Both the position numbers and the translations under genes were made by a program. 64,000 bases of DNA. Origin: a virus. This document shows, piece by piece, positions 7,343 through 17,869 of this stretch. The stretch is from positions 1 to 64,000 of IMG/VR virus record IMGVR_UViG_3300006737_000020; one strand, 5' to 3'. The notes beneath the pieces are model-generated. The model worked only from the letters and a program-made list of their open reading frames with translations, was not told the DNA's origin and searched no databases. The stretch's first letter is position 1. Every line of letters begins with the position of its first letter.

Positions 7343-8197
7343 TTAATAGCCAGAAGATTGTCCACCACCGGCTGAGTCTTTAGATCTTGCTTGTTGCATT
7401 GCATGTTGTCCTGGAGTCATTAATTTATCATGTGCAACTTTATTACTATGTTTTTTACCTCGCATTGGACCCATTTGCGAATGAATATGATAATAACCTA
7501 TATATGGAGTTCCGTCTGGTAATACAAACTCTGATCCATCTGTATGAAGATTATCCTGTTGTTGACCTGCAGGTCCATCTCCACGTATTTTATTATACGG
7601 TGAATGTTGAGTTAAGTCTCGTAATGCATCTGAAAGACCTGGCATTTTCATATTTTGTGCAAATGCCGTCCTTCTATTTGTAGATTCTATTCCATATGAT
7701 TTAATTCGTGTTTTTTCTTTATCATGATATATATCATAACGAGGTCCTGCTATTTTCCATCTAATGGATATTTTATCGTATATAAATCCATTAATATTTT
7801 TACCATCTTTTGATTTAACATCTTTATATTGTTTTTTATCAATTTCAATTACTGGTTTATCAAGATCATTTTTTTGTTTAATAAAATATCTCATCATATA
7901 ACCATTTGCAAGATCATTTGGTCCAGGTCCGGGTGTTTTATAAATAGGTGATTTGAATTCATATAAATTCTGTGTTGTTAATAAATCGTATACAATTATA
8001 TCACGAGTAGTAGTTGGAGCTTGATATTTTCGTAATACAATTGAATCATCATTAGGATATGCTCCAGTCATTACTAATTCATAATTACCAAAATAATGAT
8101 ATGGACCTGCATACTCATTGCCACTGAAATCCATAAACTCTTTACCATGAGTATGGTTTCCATAATGTCTATCTTTTTTTGCGTAATATCTTGCCAT
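7343..8197 (-). CDS. Tail/baseplate-associated virion protein with repeated GxYHxH motif
   Basis: This is a 284-residue protein rich in Tyr, His and Gly. Two similar blocks can be seen: YAGPYHYFGNYELVMTGA near residue 29 and YIGYYHIHSQMGPMRGKKH near residue 228, each with a G-x-Y-H core followed by a Met-containing turn. The C-terminal tail is disordered (Gln, Ser and Gly rich). The start overlaps the stop of the upstream baseplate hub-like gene, and the gene closes the tail module. I infer a virion component of the baseplate or tail tip. Metal-binding HxH motifs occur at the tips of some phage spikes, so a tip role is possible but unproven. Confidence 0.6.
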   Translation of the reverse strand: MARYYAKKDRHYGNHTHGKEFMDFSGNEYAGPYHYFGNYELVMTGAYPNDDSIVLRKYQAPTTTRDIIVYDLLTTQNLYEFKSPIYKTPGPGPNDLANGYMMRYFIKQKNDLDKPVIEIDKKQYKDVKSKDGKNINGFIYDKISIRWKIAGPRYDIYHDKEKTRIKSYGIESTNRRTAFAQNMKMPGLSDALRDLTQHSPYNKIRGDGPAGQQQDNLHTDGSEFVLPDGTPYIGYYHIHSQMGPMRGKKHSNKVAHDKLMTPGQHAMQQARSKDSAGGGQSSGY

Positions 8198-10254
8198 TAT
8201 TTTTCTATCCTACATATTGTTTCAACTTCGGTTGTCCACTGATTTGGTGTTAATTCATGTATTGTTTTTTTAACAGTAAATACTATATTTATGTTATTTG
8301 TATAATATCGTGAAGGTGCTAAATTAGTTATACATGCATTACCAAATTGAATACCTGCAATACCTTCTAATGTTGCTGACATTTCTAATGGATACATATC
8401 TTTTCTGAATCCAGCTTTATCACTATGTTCAAATGCAGATTCTACATATGATTTTAAATTTGATTTTGCTGCAGATATTGACTCTTCATTATATCCTGTA
8501 TCATGTATTACTTCACGAGATTCAATTAAACTATTTCGTATCTTAGCTTTATTTACTAATGTTACTACTTGTTCTCCTTTAATAACTTCTACTGCTGCAT
8601 TCTTTTTTCCTGAAGCTGTTCCTGTTCCTCCTACGAATGCCGCGGCTGCCATATCTTTTGGAACTTTACCAGTTAATTGTACATTCCTGGTAGAATTATC
8701 TCCACCTGCATGTCCGCCTGCATTAAATTCTAATTTTGGAGTTTGTCCTGCAGAACCTGGAACCCAATTTCTGTCTACTACATACATGTATTTATCACCT
8801 CCAGCTTCTCCATAATGAGATGCCTGTTCGGGTGTCATTTGAGTTACTGTTAAATCCCATGCTCCTCCAGTATGATTATATATTTCTGAAAATAATTTAT
8901 TTAAAAATTTTCCTATTCCTATCTTTGAACCTTCGCCACCCATTTCAGAAGCTCCAGCTATACTTCTTAATAAATCTCTAGAGATTAATGTATTTGCAAT
9001 TTTTGCTGTTCCTGTGCCATCCATTACCAAAGGATTTGGAAAATTCTTACCCCATATCTTTGATGCACCAAAAAATCGTCCAATAGCTCCTCCACCTGTA
9101 CCTCCGTAATGAGATGAACCTCTTGAGTCTGTACCTCGTATTAATATTTTCATAGGATTAGCAGAAAATAATTTATCATATTCTTTACCTATAGTAACAT
9201 TGTTATTACATACATATTGGATGCCTTGTACATCTACATTTTGACTTTCAATGTTTCCTTGTAATAAATCTTTATTAATTAGTTTATTAATAACATATCC
9301 TAATGATGCAAATATAACATTACCACCTACCATATTATCATTTGCAGGTTCTGGAGCTGCATCTGGACAATCACATCCTGCTATATGTGCTACACCTCCC
9401 ATACCAGGATAAACATATCCTTCATCTTCATCTAAGTCTTCATGATCATCCATTCTATCTTGTACATCATAATCAAATACATCAAATATATTAACACAGG
9501 TTTGAGTTTCATTTAATCCTGCAAAATCAGAAGTAAATTCTCTTCCGTCATCAGCTAATTTTGAATTAACATTTAATTCTGTAATTAAGTTTCCTTTTCC
9601 TACAGCTTTTATTTCACAATCATAACCTAATTCATTATTCATTTTAAATGAATAATCATATACTACTCCTGAAAATTCATCATTATTTGCTGGTCCAGAA
9701 ACTCCTACTCTACCATATGCTATATTAACATCTGTTCCTGGTATCATATAAATCTTTTCAAATTCTTCAAATGATTGTTTATCAAAACATTTTATTTGTA
9801 AAATACATTTTACTAAAGATCCATAATCACCAGACATTTCAACTGTAAATTTTTGGATAGCAGGAGATGGTCTTCCAGATGTTGTAGCATATCTAGATGA
9901 TAAACTTGTATCAGCCAATGTAGATATTTGTCCTTCAGCTGCAATTTTGTGACCAACAACTCGTTGTTTGGTTTCCATAGCTTCAGATTCTTTAGCTTCT
10001 CCAAATAAAACATTTGATGCACCTCTTCCTAATAAAATGTCGGTTGCGCCACGACCTGCAGTTCCAAGACCGTCTTTAATTGCTTGGCCTGTATCTAGAT
10101 CCTGATAGTTTTGTGTTACTGGTTCTGTTCTTCTTGCATTAATAGAAATATAACAACCGTTAACTTTTCGGCTTTCTACATAACCAAGGCCTTTTCGTCG
10201 GTCAAGTTCATCTCGTACAAACTCTTGGGCAGCTAAATAAAATACTCCTGCCAT
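8197..10254 (-). CDS. Baseplate hub-like protein (gp27 / late-control-D type)
   Basis: The 685-residue protein contains a strand-rich domain near residues 130-220 with GSLVKCILQIKCFDKQSF and MIPGTDVNIAYGRVG, a pattern common in hub proteins that build the first ring above the tail tip. The C-terminus (GIAGIQFGNACITNL then ELTPNQWTTEVETICRIEK) matches the way hub/gpD-like proteins end. The middle has a CDCP pair and long Gly-rich loops. It lies after the LysM wedge gene (1-base gap) and before the Tyr/His-rich protein (shared stop/start). A clear GGAGAG ribosome binding site precedes ATG. Baseplate location is well supported by context; one-to-one equivalence to T4 gp27 is inferred. Confidence 0.72.
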   Translation of the reverse strand: MAGVFYLAAQEFVRDELDRRKGLGYVESRKVNGCYISINARRTEPVTQNYQDLDTGQAIKDGLGTAGRGATDILLGRGASNVLFGEAKESEAMETKQRVVGHKIAAEGQISTLADTSLSSRYATTSGRPSPAIQKFTVEMSGDYGSLVKCILQIKCFDKQSFEEFEKIYMIPGTDVNIAYGRVGVSGPANNDEFSGVVYDYSFKMNNELGYDCEIKAVGKGNLITELNVNSKLADDGREFTSDFAGLNETQTCVNIFDVFDYDVQDRMDDHEDLDEDEGYVYPGMGGVAHIAGCDCPDAAPEPANDNMVGGNVIFASLGYVINKLINKDLLQGNIESQNVDVQGIQYVCNNNVTIGKEYDKLFSANPMKILIRGTDSRGSSHYGGTGGGAIGRFFGASKIWGKNFPNPLVMDGTGTAKIANTLISRDLLRSIAGASEMGGEGSKIGIGKFLNKLFSEIYNHTGGAWDLTVTQMTPEQASHYGEAGGDKYMYVVDRNWVPGSAGQTPKLEFNAGGHAGGDNSTRNVQLTGKVPKDMAAAAFVGGTGTASGKKNAAVEVIKGEQVVTLVNKAKIRNSLIESREVIHDTGYNEESISAAKSNLKSYVESAFEHSDKAGFRKDMYPLEMSATLEGIAGIQFGNACITNLAPSRYYTNNINIVFTVKKTIHELTPNQWTTEVETICRIEK

Positions 10255-10255
10255 G

Positions 10256-10561
10256 TTATCTCTCCGATTGTTTAATTTTTAATAACGAATGTAGTTCACG
10301 TCTTGAAGGAATACGCAATCTTATTCCTGCAGGGACCATTAATGTACCTTTACCTATATGATTTGCTTGTGCTAATACCCACCACTGAGATGAATCTTCA
10401 TAATATTCATATGCAAGATTATCTAACCTATCTCCTTCTCGTGCAATAATATAATAATCTTGATCAGTAGCCGCAACCTTTGGTGGTAATGCGGACATAT
10501 GAGTCTTACGCTTTTTCTTAGTATCTAACTTTTCATCAATAATGTATTTATATCTATTCAT
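10256..10561 (-). CDS. 53: Baseplate wedge protein with LysM domain, gp53-like
   Basis: The protein has 101 residues. After a basic N-terminal tail of about 28 residues, positions 32-88 form a LysM domain: YYIIAREGDRLDNLAYEYY, then WWVLAQANHIGKGTLMVPAG and IRLRIPSRRE. T4 gp53 is a baseplate wedge subunit that also carries a LysM domain, and the gene lies between the large baseplate protein and the hub-like protein. A short LysM protein in a tail cluster could alternatively be a tail-tube chaperone of the gpX type, but the wedge or hub-connector role fits this order well. Confidence 0.78.
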   Translation of the reverse strand: MNRYKYIIDEKLDTKKKRKTHMSALPPKVAATDQDYYIIAREGDRLDNLAYEYYEDSSQWWVLAQANHIGKGTLMVPAGIRLRIPSRRELHSLLKIKQSER

Positions 10562-10571
10562 AAATTATCTC

Positions 10572-13500
10572 CTAATCAAATGGGTTCAAGAAATTAATAA
10601 CTTTTTTACCTCCGGATTTTACACCATCATATGCTTTACTTGCCAATCCAGATATTTGTTTAGATGCTGCATTATCTCCTGATTGGTCACCTGGGATAAA
10701 GAAATCTAATAATCCATCTCCTGCATCAACTACTCCGCCTACTACATCTCCTGCTACATCATTAAACATGTTATATGGTTCATCTGCAATAGATGATACT
10801 CCTTCTGGCAATCCTTCAACTAAATCATCTACTGCATCAAACTGTGATGGTTGTTTTCCATCTGCTGCGCCCTTAGCTACATTAGATCCTCTAAATTTTG
10901 CAATGTCATAGAATTTTGCACCGTCTTGAGGAATTTCAGAACCTATATATGCAAATTCTATAGTTACATTACAATATAATGGTAAACGTTTTCCAGCTGT
11001 TATTTCCCATGGTACTTCTGGATCTAAATCAATTCCTACACTTGTTATATAACATGGCATACCATTAAACATATCTCCTAATGTTAATTCAACAAATGTT
11101 CCAGTATATCCATTACCTACATATTTAGGAGCAGTAAATCCTGCTAATACATTTAACTTATCCCACATTGGAACTAATTCACCTGCTGATGCGGCTGCAA
11201 TTGTTAAATCTAAAGATACTGTTCTTGCAAATCCTGTATATATTATTTTTGGATCTGCTCTACCAATTTCTTTTTCTTGACTCCATTCTGGTGAAAATGA
11301 ATCACTTATAGAATTAATTCCAGCTCTCCAATATAATGCATCTCCGCCTCCTTGTCGAGTAATAAAAAATGGAACCATATCTTCTTTACTTGGACTTCCT
11401 CCCACTCCTAATAAATTTAATTCATCTGGTTGGTTGGCTCCACCATATCCTAATTGGTCTCTACTACGAGTTGATATCTCATTTCTTATACCATTGCTAA
11501 TAGCTCTTCTAAATTCTTGTATCTTCTTTGTTCCTGTTACAATACCTGATTGCTTTGCAGCTGCTCTTATTTCTGCATAGTTCATGTAATTGTATACTAA
11601 TGGTGTACCAGCTGAAGTTTTTGGTTTTCCTCCTACTTGTCTAATATTACCTGTGTCGTCTGGTCTTGCTTTTTCATTTTGTAATGGATCTAATTTGGCT
11701 AATATTTCTTGATCAACTGTTGTAAGATCTTTTGTTGATTGTCCTGAAATTGATTGTTGACCAACTGATGGTGATGCTCCTACTTTTGGCGAAGAAGGAC
11801 TATATAGTTGAGTAACTGGTATTTGATTATACATTGGTATTATGGTTGGATCATCTACACCATATACATATGCAAATACATTACCTAAATCATCTCCTGA
11901 TTCTAATTGACCATATTTTTGTTTTAAACTAATATAATCATGTGGTCCACCATCATCAATTTGATCTCTTGTATTACCTGTAAAGAATTTTAAATCTGGA
12001 GTAAAGTAATTAAATATTGCCTCTCCAACTTTAACTGCATTAAGTCCTGAAACATCTTTACTTGATATAAGTCTATTTGGTAAAGATTTATATCCAACTG
12101 GAGATCCTGGTTCAAATACTCTTTCTGCAGATTTTCTTATTTGCGGAGTATTCCTATTGGACGCGTCTCCTAATGCAGGATCTATTAATTGATATAAATT
12201 AACTCTATCTTGTGTATCCCAATCATCACCAAATACTTGACCACCATTTAATACTCTTAATACATATCCAAATGTATAAGATGTATTATTAAACAATGAC
12301 GTACTAGGATTATTAGTTTGTATTCCTTGAGTACTTTCTCCTAGAAATGAATGTACATGTTCTGTAATCTTTTTTCCGTCTACTAATGTACGTATTAAAT
12401 CATTTTCAGCATCTATAGATTGATATATATTATGTTTTGATCCTCCAACAGGTTTTCCTCTTGGACCGCTATTTGAATTTGCTATATTATAATATCCTTC
12501 TGGATAATCAGCATCTCTATTTTGATATACATGATATTTATGAGCATGATCTAATAAATTTTTATCTTCTATATTAACAGCCCTTTGATGTGTTTCTTCT
12601 GATCCATCAAATGATGAACCAACGTATCTACCACCACCAGGATTATCATTAACACCTTCTTCTCTTGATTTGTTTTGAGCAGGAGTAAAACTTTCTAAGT
12701 ATTTTGTTCCTATAGGAAATGATTGTACATCTGATTCAGGTGTTCCTTCTACTATATCTCTACCTTCTCCAACCAATCCAGTTTGTGTATCTACTAATGG
12801 TCTTTCAATTATTTCTACTTCAGAATCTGATCCTACAAATCTACCACCAGCTGGTGACTCATTTTGTATATAAATTAATTCTGATGAAAACTTATCTGTT
12901 ATATTTAATACACTATATCCTCCAGAATCTGCATCTCTATTAGGTATACTAGCTGAATTAGGAAATCCATCCTTTGATTTTGGTGTATAAGTCTTTTCAA
13001 TTGAATTTCCAGGAGAACTTGTATCTCCTAACGTTCTCGCTGCTCCTGGTTGTTCTTCTGATTCATAAGGTGTTGTATTATTATAATGAATACCCCAATA
13101 TGCATTTCCTAAATTATCTTTTAAACCTGTACCTGTTGTTACTGCCCTTCTAATAGAAGTATATCCTATTCCATAAACTGATTTTGGTCCTCCTGGACCT
13201 GACAATGTACTTATTTCTGATCCATCAAATCCTGCTAATGCATTTTGTAATGGTTCAATAAAGTTAGAAAATCCTTGAGCAATTGTTCCTAATAAATCGG
13301 TTGGAGATCCTTGGTCTTCTGATATCGGAGATCCATCGCCAAATAATTCAACCTTTAATCTTGCTAACCTATTTGAAGTAACTTCATTGGCATCAGTTTG
13401 AAGCATTTGTTTTTGTATATCTTCATACTTACCTTGAGCTCCCATACCACCATGATTTGAACTATGTATTCCTTCTGGTGCTGAAATAATATTACTTGCA

Positions 13501-13970
13501 AATTTTACTGGATTATATATTTTGGTTGGACGTACTCCTATATTTGTTTCTACATTTGGATTTGATGCATGTAATCCTATTTGTCGAAGATTCCATATAA
13601 TACCTTTAGGAGATATTAAAAATTTACCCATTCGTAATGCATCTTCAGCTAATCTTGCTGCAAATGCTTGTAATCCTCCTCTTACCAATAAATTTTGTGG
13701 AGCCGTTCTTCCTCCAGGTCCATAAAATTGAGAATCACCATCTCTTCGTTGTATACCTCTTATAATAAATGGTTGGTCTGTAGCTCTACCAAAAGACATT
13801 CTATTAATATTTGGAGTATCATATATAAGAAATTTATTATATTGAGCTTGAATATTATCTTCTTGATATGATGTGACTTTATTTTGAATAGATGTCTGTG
13901 ATAATTGGCCTGGTGCTTCACCTCTTATTCCAGTCCATGTTAAATCAGATTTCATACTAATTAAACCCAT
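10572..13970 (-). CDS. Large baseplate protein with gp48/gp54-like C-terminal domain
   Basis: The 1132-residue protein has a mostly low-complexity, Gly/Ser/Asn-rich body. Two GGR-F/Y-VGS blocks lie near residues 377 and 449. The most conserved-looking part is the C-terminal domain at about 875-1030: GINSISDSFSPEWSQ, EIGRADPKIIYTGFARTVSL, a repeated strand pattern and YVGNGYTGTFVELTLGDMF. This resembles proteins at the junction of baseplate and tail tube. The start codon overlaps the tape measure stop as TAATG and has a GGAGG ribosome binding site. Placement between tape measure and gp53-like wedge supports baseplate assembly. The exact T4 counterpart is uncertain because the protein is about three times longer than gp48 or gp54. 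Confidence 0.65.
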   Translation of the reverse strand: MGLISMKSDLTWTGIRGEAPGQLSQTSIQNKVTSYQEDNIQAQYNKFLIYDTPNINRMSFGRATDQPFIIRGIQRRDGDSQFYGPGGRTAPQNLLVRGGLQAFAARLAEDALRMGKFLISPKGIIWNLRQIGLHASNPNVETNIGVRPTKIYNPVKFASNIISAPEGIHSSNHGGMGAQGKYEDIQKQMLQTDANEVTSNRLARLKVELFGDGSPISEDQGSPTDLLGTIAQGFSNFIEPLQNALAGFDGSEISTLSGPGGPKSVYGIGYTSIRRAVTTGTGLKDNLGNAYWGIHYNNTTPYESEEQPGAARTLGDTSSPGNSIEKTYTPKSKDGFPNSASIPNRDADSGGYSVLNITDKFSSELIYIQNESPAGGRFVGSDSEVEIIERPLVDTQTGLVGEGRDIVEGTPESDVQSFPIGTKYLESFTPAQNKSREEGVNDNPGGGRYVGSSFDGSEETHQRAVNIEDKNLLDHAHKYHVYQNRDADYPEGYYNIANSNSGPRGKPVGGSKHNIYQSIDAENDLIRTLVDGKKITEHVHSFLGESTQGIQTNNPSTSLFNNTSYTFGYVLRVLNGGQVFGDDWDTQDRVNLYQLIDPALGDASNRNTPQIRKSAERVFEPGSPVGYKSLPNRLISSKDVSGLNAVKVGEAIFNYFTPDLKFFTGNTRDQIDDGGPHDYISLKQKYGQLESGDDLGNVFAYVYGVDDPTIIPMYNQIPVTQLYSPSSPKVGASPSVGQQSISGQSTKDLTTVDQEILAKLDPLQNEKARPDDTGNIRQVGGKPKTSAGTPLVYNYMNYAEIRAAAKQSGIVTGTKKIQEFRRAISNGIRNEISTRSRDQLGYGGANQPDELNLLGVGGSPSKEDMVPFFITRQGGGDALYWRAGINSISDSFSPEWSQEKEIGRADPKIIYTGFARTVSLDLTIAAASAGELVPMWDKLNVLAGFTAPKYVGNGYTGTFVELTLGDMFNGMPCYITSVGIDLDPEVPWEITAGKRLPLYCNVTIEFAYIGSEIPQDGAKFYDIAKFRGSNVAKGAADGKQPSQFDAVDDLVEGLPEGVSSIADEPYNMFNDVAGDVVGGVVDAGDGLLDFFIPGDQSGDNAASKQISGLASKAYDGVKSGGKKVINFLNPFD

Positions 13971-16900
13971 TAGCTTTCCTCCCCTGCATTACCTGCTCCT
14001 ATTTGATAGGACTTGTTAACATTCATCATTCCAGAAATTTCTTCAATTACTTTATTTCCAATTACAATTTGTACTGGTCCTTGTGCACCACCACTTCCTC
14101 CTGTTCCTGCAATTGCAGTAATAACTGCATCTAATTTTGCTGCTAGTGCATCTAATTTTGTTGCATTAGTCTCATCAAATACTGGACTTCCTTCTTCAGA
14201 CTCTCCATCTTCTCCTCCTCCAAACATACTACCTAATGCACCACCCATGGCTCCTAATCCACCCATTAACATGCCCATTGGACTACTTCCTATCATTTGA
14301 ATCTTTAATAATTTTCTTGCTGCATCTTTTTGGATATCTTTTAATTCTATTTCTTGAGGTCCTGAATCTGCCATTGACATTGAACCTTCTGGTCCAAATG
14401 CCGCATCATTGGCTTTAAATAAATCTGTTCCTGCTACAATTGTATCTTTATTATTAAATGATATAGCTCCTTCAGGTCCAAACAATACTCTTGATCCATA
14501 TCCACCTGAACCACCACTTGAGGGTCCAATTACACCATCACTCATCATTGCAGATGCACCAGCCATTAATGCAAATAATGCTGCTACTCCAATACCAACG
14601 GCTGCTAATATTGGTGCAATTCCAACACCAAATGATGCTGCAGATGATGTGGTCATTGCGGCAGTTGCTGCTGCAGCATGTGTAGTTGCTAATGCGGCAG
14701 TAGGTGCAATTGCAGCTGCCGATGCGGCTGCTCCTGCTCCAGTTGCTGCAGTAGTTGCAGTTGCGGCAGTCGCTGTCATTGTTTGCCATAACCATACCGC
14801 TCCTTTAGCAATTGCTAGTAATCCTTGTTGTACTGTTTCTTTTAATGTTAATAAGAATGCTGTTCGTTTCTCTGCATTAGTCATCATTTCCCAAGTCCAT
14901 ACAGCTCCTTTCTTAATTGCTAATGCTGCTTGATATCCTATTTCTTTTAATGTATGCATTAATCCTGTATTCTTACTTGCATTAATTTGGTTTTCAATTT
15001 GTGCCTCTGTTCCTTTTAGTCCTAACTTAGTTGCTAACATTCCTTGTTCTGTTGCTGATAATCCAATTCCCAATTTTTGTTTCAATGTAATAAGTCCCAT
15101 TTGGAAATTTTCTTTCATCTTAGCAAGCAATCCTTTATTCTTTAATGTAGTGGCCATAGTTTCATCAGAAATATAATCCTTACTATACATTGAAGCTATT
15201 TTTTGTTGAGCTACTGCTTGTTTATCAGTTATTAATCCCATCTTTTTTGCAAGGTTAGTTGCTGTAGAATACATTTGTTCTTTACTACTAAAAAATTGTC
15301 TAGTTTTCTGTATAGCTAAATTTGCTTTATCTCCTGCCCATATTAAAGCTTTTACTGCATATATTCCTCCAATTATTCCTGCTATTACTTTTAATGCAGG
15401 AGATAAGAATTTAACTACTTTTGCAATTCCTTGAAATACTAATAATACTGGCTTTAATGCAAACATAAATCCACTAAAGATTGCTCCTACTACATCTAAT
15501 ATTGGAGCTAATACATTTGTAAATATTTGTGTTATTGCTTTAATAACAGGATATAATGCTTTCATTAAAGTATTTTTAATTTTATCAAATTGTGCACTCA
15601 TTTCTTTTGCTGCCAAAGCTGCTTCTTGTTGTTTAACTAATTGCTCTCCAGTTAATGTACCACCTTCCAATGCTTTAGATGCATCATCATATCGTTTCTT
15701 TTGTTCTGCCGTAAGGCTATTCATTTGTTCTTGTTTTTGTAATGCATCCTGTAATTGGCCGACTTCCATTCCTGCTGCTTGAGCTAATTTCTTTCTTTGA
15801 AGAACATCTAGTTTATTAAAGTCATGAATTGAACCTACCTGGTCTAACACTGCTTTTGTAGCTCCTTCTATATCACCTTGCAATGCTAATTGTCTTGCAA
15901 GATCCATATTTATTTGTTTTCCTAACATTACAGATGCTTCAAACTCAGCTTCAATTGATGATTCAATATCTAATAAACCATCTGCAATATCAACCATATC
16001 ACCTAATTCCATTCCTAACCTTGCTGCTTCAATTGCTGCTTTTGTTAAGGCTTTTGCATTACCACCCATATATTTGGCAGCTCTTTTAGAATTTTGTGCA
16101 ATATCTTTCATAACCTTTCCTGGAGCAACTCCGGCTGCTTCAGATAGATTAGCTGCTAATGCTTGTGTATTAAATGCCTCTTGTGATGTTTGCCCCATGG
16201 CTTCAAACTGACGCTGAACGGCTGCTGCATCACCTACTGCAATTCCAAATGCAGCTGACATATTAGCTACATTCATTGCTGTTTCATTTGAAAAGTTAGC
16301 TGTACTTCCAAATTCTTCTTTCATGGCAGTCATTGCAGAAACAATTTCTTCTGTATTTGCTAGGTTATTAGCACTCGACGCTTGCATTGCTCTAGCCGAT
16401 TGTAACATTTTTTCAGCTTGGTTTGCTGATTGGCCTGTATTAGCTGCAAGTTCTTCTGTCTCTGCAGACATTTGTTTGAACAACATTAATGCACCTAAAA
16501 GAACTCCTGCTGCTGCTAATGGTAATAATGCAGACTTTAATGACATTCCAAATACTTTGGTAGATGCTGTTAAATCTTTAAATCGCTGTACACCGGCGGC
16601 TGCTCCTTCATTAAGTCCTGTTTGTAATGATAGATTTAATTGTTCACTTAATTTATCACCAAATAGATCTAATCCTATTGCTTTTGATAAAAATTGACCA
16701 CCAGGAAATGATTCTATTGTAGATTTCATTGCTTCAAATGGTCCTACTAATGCATCATGCATTGCCTGTCTTTGAGATATTTGATAATCTAATGCATTAG
16801 ATTGCTCATCTAACATTCCTACTTTTGTACGAGCCTCATTAATTTCTTGCTGTGCCATAAGTAAACTTTTGCCAGTCAATTTATTTTTATTTGCTGCAAA

Positions 16901-17527
16901 TTGAACTTCCATATCTGCTAATCGTTCTTTTGCATATGATGTATTTAATGATTCAGCTAGCGTTGTACTATTTTTTTGTGTATATTTATATAACTGTTGA
17001 GCTTCATCTGCAATATCTGCAGTTAGTTGAGCTGATTCTTCTAATATACTAGCTTCAATATTATAACTCTTAAGAAGTGTATTGGCAGCATCAGCTCTTT
17101 GACCAGTTAAATTGAGTTTAACATTTTCTATAGTAGAAATTCTTTCTTGAACTGATTTTTGTTTAATATAATTCTGACCAGTTTGTTTTGCAAAGGCGGC
17201 AAATGCTTTTTGATTAGATGCTGCTAAGTTTCCTTTCTTTGCAACATTATCAAGAGATGTATCTAATCCATTGAATAAGCTATTTAATTGTTTTGATTTT
17301 TTTAGAAGATCATCTTCTTCTTTACCTATCTTTTTTATTCCAGTTTGTGTAATTCCTAATAACTTATTTAAATCTGCCTGGACCTTATTCTTTTGTTGTG
17401 CTGTCTTTAAAAATTCTTTACTGCCTGTAGCACCTTGCTTGTCTAACTGTTTTAATCGTTTGACTAAGGATAGTTCTTCTTTGATTAAGTCGACTTTTAA
17501 TTGCTGTTCTTTTGGTGTAAGGCTCAT
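13970..17527 (-). CDS. Tail tape measure protein
   Basis: The 1185-residue protein has the tape measure profile. Its N-terminal 300 residues are coiled-coil helices rich in Lys, Gln and Leu. Hydrophobic segments lie near 329-350, 672-730 and 962-995, and there are long Ala-rich stretches (about 930-970). The tail is Gly-rich. Such proteins set tail length and are released on DNA ejection; the hydrophobic segments may insert in the host membrane. It follows the sheath, tube and gp26-like genes, as expected, and overlaps the next gene by one base. An AAAGGA ribosome binding site precedes ATG. Several long plus-strand open frames across its Ala-rich part are shadows. Confidence 0.88.
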   Translation of the reverse strand: MSLTPKEQQLKVDLIKEELSLVKRLKQLDKQGATGSKEFLKTAQQKNKVQADLNKLLGITQTGIKKIGKEEDDLLKKSKQLNSLFNGLDTSLDNVAKKGNLAASNQKAFAAFAKQTGQNYIKQKSVQERISTIENVKLNLTGQRADAANTLLKSYNIEASILEESAQLTADIADEAQQLYKYTQKNSTTLAESLNTSYAKERLADMEVQFAANKNKLTGKSLLMAQQEINEARTKVGMLDEQSNALDYQISQRQAMHDALVGPFEAMKSTIESFPGGQFLSKAIGLDLFGDKLSEQLNLSLQTGLNEGAAAGVQRFKDLTASTKVFGMSLKSALLPLAAAGVLLGALMLFKQMSAETEELAANTGQSANQAEKMLQSARAMQASSANNLANTEEIVSAMTAMKEEFGSTANFSNETAMNVANMSAAFGIAVGDAAAVQRQFEAMGQTSQEAFNTQALAANLSEAAGVAPGKVMKDIAQNSKRAAKYMGGNAKALTKAAIEAARLGMELGDMVDIADGLLDIESSIEAEFEASVMLGKQINMDLARQLALQGDIEGATKAVLDQVGSIHDFNKLDVLQRKKLAQAAGMEVGQLQDALQKQEQMNSLTAEQKKRYDDASKALEGGTLTGEQLVKQQEAALAAKEMSAQFDKIKNTLMKALYPVIKAITQIFTNVLAPILDVVGAIFSGFMFALKPVLLVFQGIAKVVKFLSPALKVIAGIIGGIYAVKALIWAGDKANLAIQKTRQFFSSKEQMYSTATNLAKKMGLITDKQAVAQQKIASMYSKDYISDETMATTLKNKGLLAKMKENFQMGLITLKQKLGIGLSATEQGMLATKLGLKGTEAQIENQINASKNTGLMHTLKEIGYQAALAIKKGAVWTWEMMTNAEKRTAFLLTLKETVQQGLLAIAKGAVWLWQTMTATAATATTAATGAGAAASAAAIAPTAALATTHAAAATAAMTTSSAASFGVGIAPILAAVGIGVAALFALMAGASAMMSDGVIGPSSGGSGGYGSRVLFGPEGAISFNNKDTIVAGTDLFKANDAAFGPEGSMSMADSGPQEIELKDIQKDAARKLLKIQMIGSSPMGMLMGGLGAMGGALGSMFGGGEDGESEEGSPVFDETNATKLDALAAKLDAVITAIAGTGGSGGAQGPVQIVIGNKVIEEISGMMNVNKSYQIGAGNAGEES

Positions 17528-17541
17528 ACTTTAGAATCCTT

Positions 17542-17847
17542 TTATTTATGATCACGCCATTTGAATCCCAAATCTTTAAGATGTTTATAAAGGTTTTTTT
17601 TGCTTTTAAACTTACCTTTTCCATCTGAATCTTGGGTCATTAATTCGGCGCTAATTTCTAATTCACGCTCGAAGTCATCTATTGAGCGATTTAGACGCTT
17701 AATCGCATCTCGCATTCCAGGATCTTTTTCAAAGTCTCTTAACTTCTTTTTAAGCCCTCTTTGCATGAACTTTTTAAATAAAGGTGATAATAACCCTTCT
17801 TTTAAAGCATTTTCTAGCGATTGTTCTAATTTATTTGATTTTGCCAT
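17542..17847 (-). CDS. Small helical tail-assembly protein, unknown
   Basis: The 101-residue, strongly charged, all-helical protein is rich in Lys, Arg, Glu and Asp (LKKKLRDFEKDPGMRDAIKRL, broken here by a Gly). It has no membrane segment or recognised motif. It lies between the frameshift-linked tail chaperone-like genes and the tape measure gene, with a 14-base gap to the latter, so a role in tail assembly or tape measure handling is likely by position. A promoter-like motif lies 28 bases upstream. Confidence 0.7.
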   Translation of the reverse strand: MAKSNKLEQSLENALKEGLLSPLFKKFMQRGLKKKLRDFEKDPGMRDAIKRLNRSIDDFERELEISAELMTQDSDGKGKFKSKKNLYKHLKDLGFKWRDHK

Positions 17848-17869
17848 AGTTCTCGTCCATTTATATTAC

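Noticed and set aside
8736-8981. Plus-strand Leu-rich frame resembling a membrane protein
   Set aside because: It is a shadow of the hub-like gene; antisense of Asn/Lys/Glu-rich coding sequence gives Leu/Phe-rich frames throughout this AT-rich genome.
14409-14933. Plus-strand frame of 174 residues rich in Ala and Pro
   Set aside because: It is the antisense shadow of the Ala-rich part of the tape measure gene; it has no ribosome binding site and no plus-strand gene exists elsewhere in the window.
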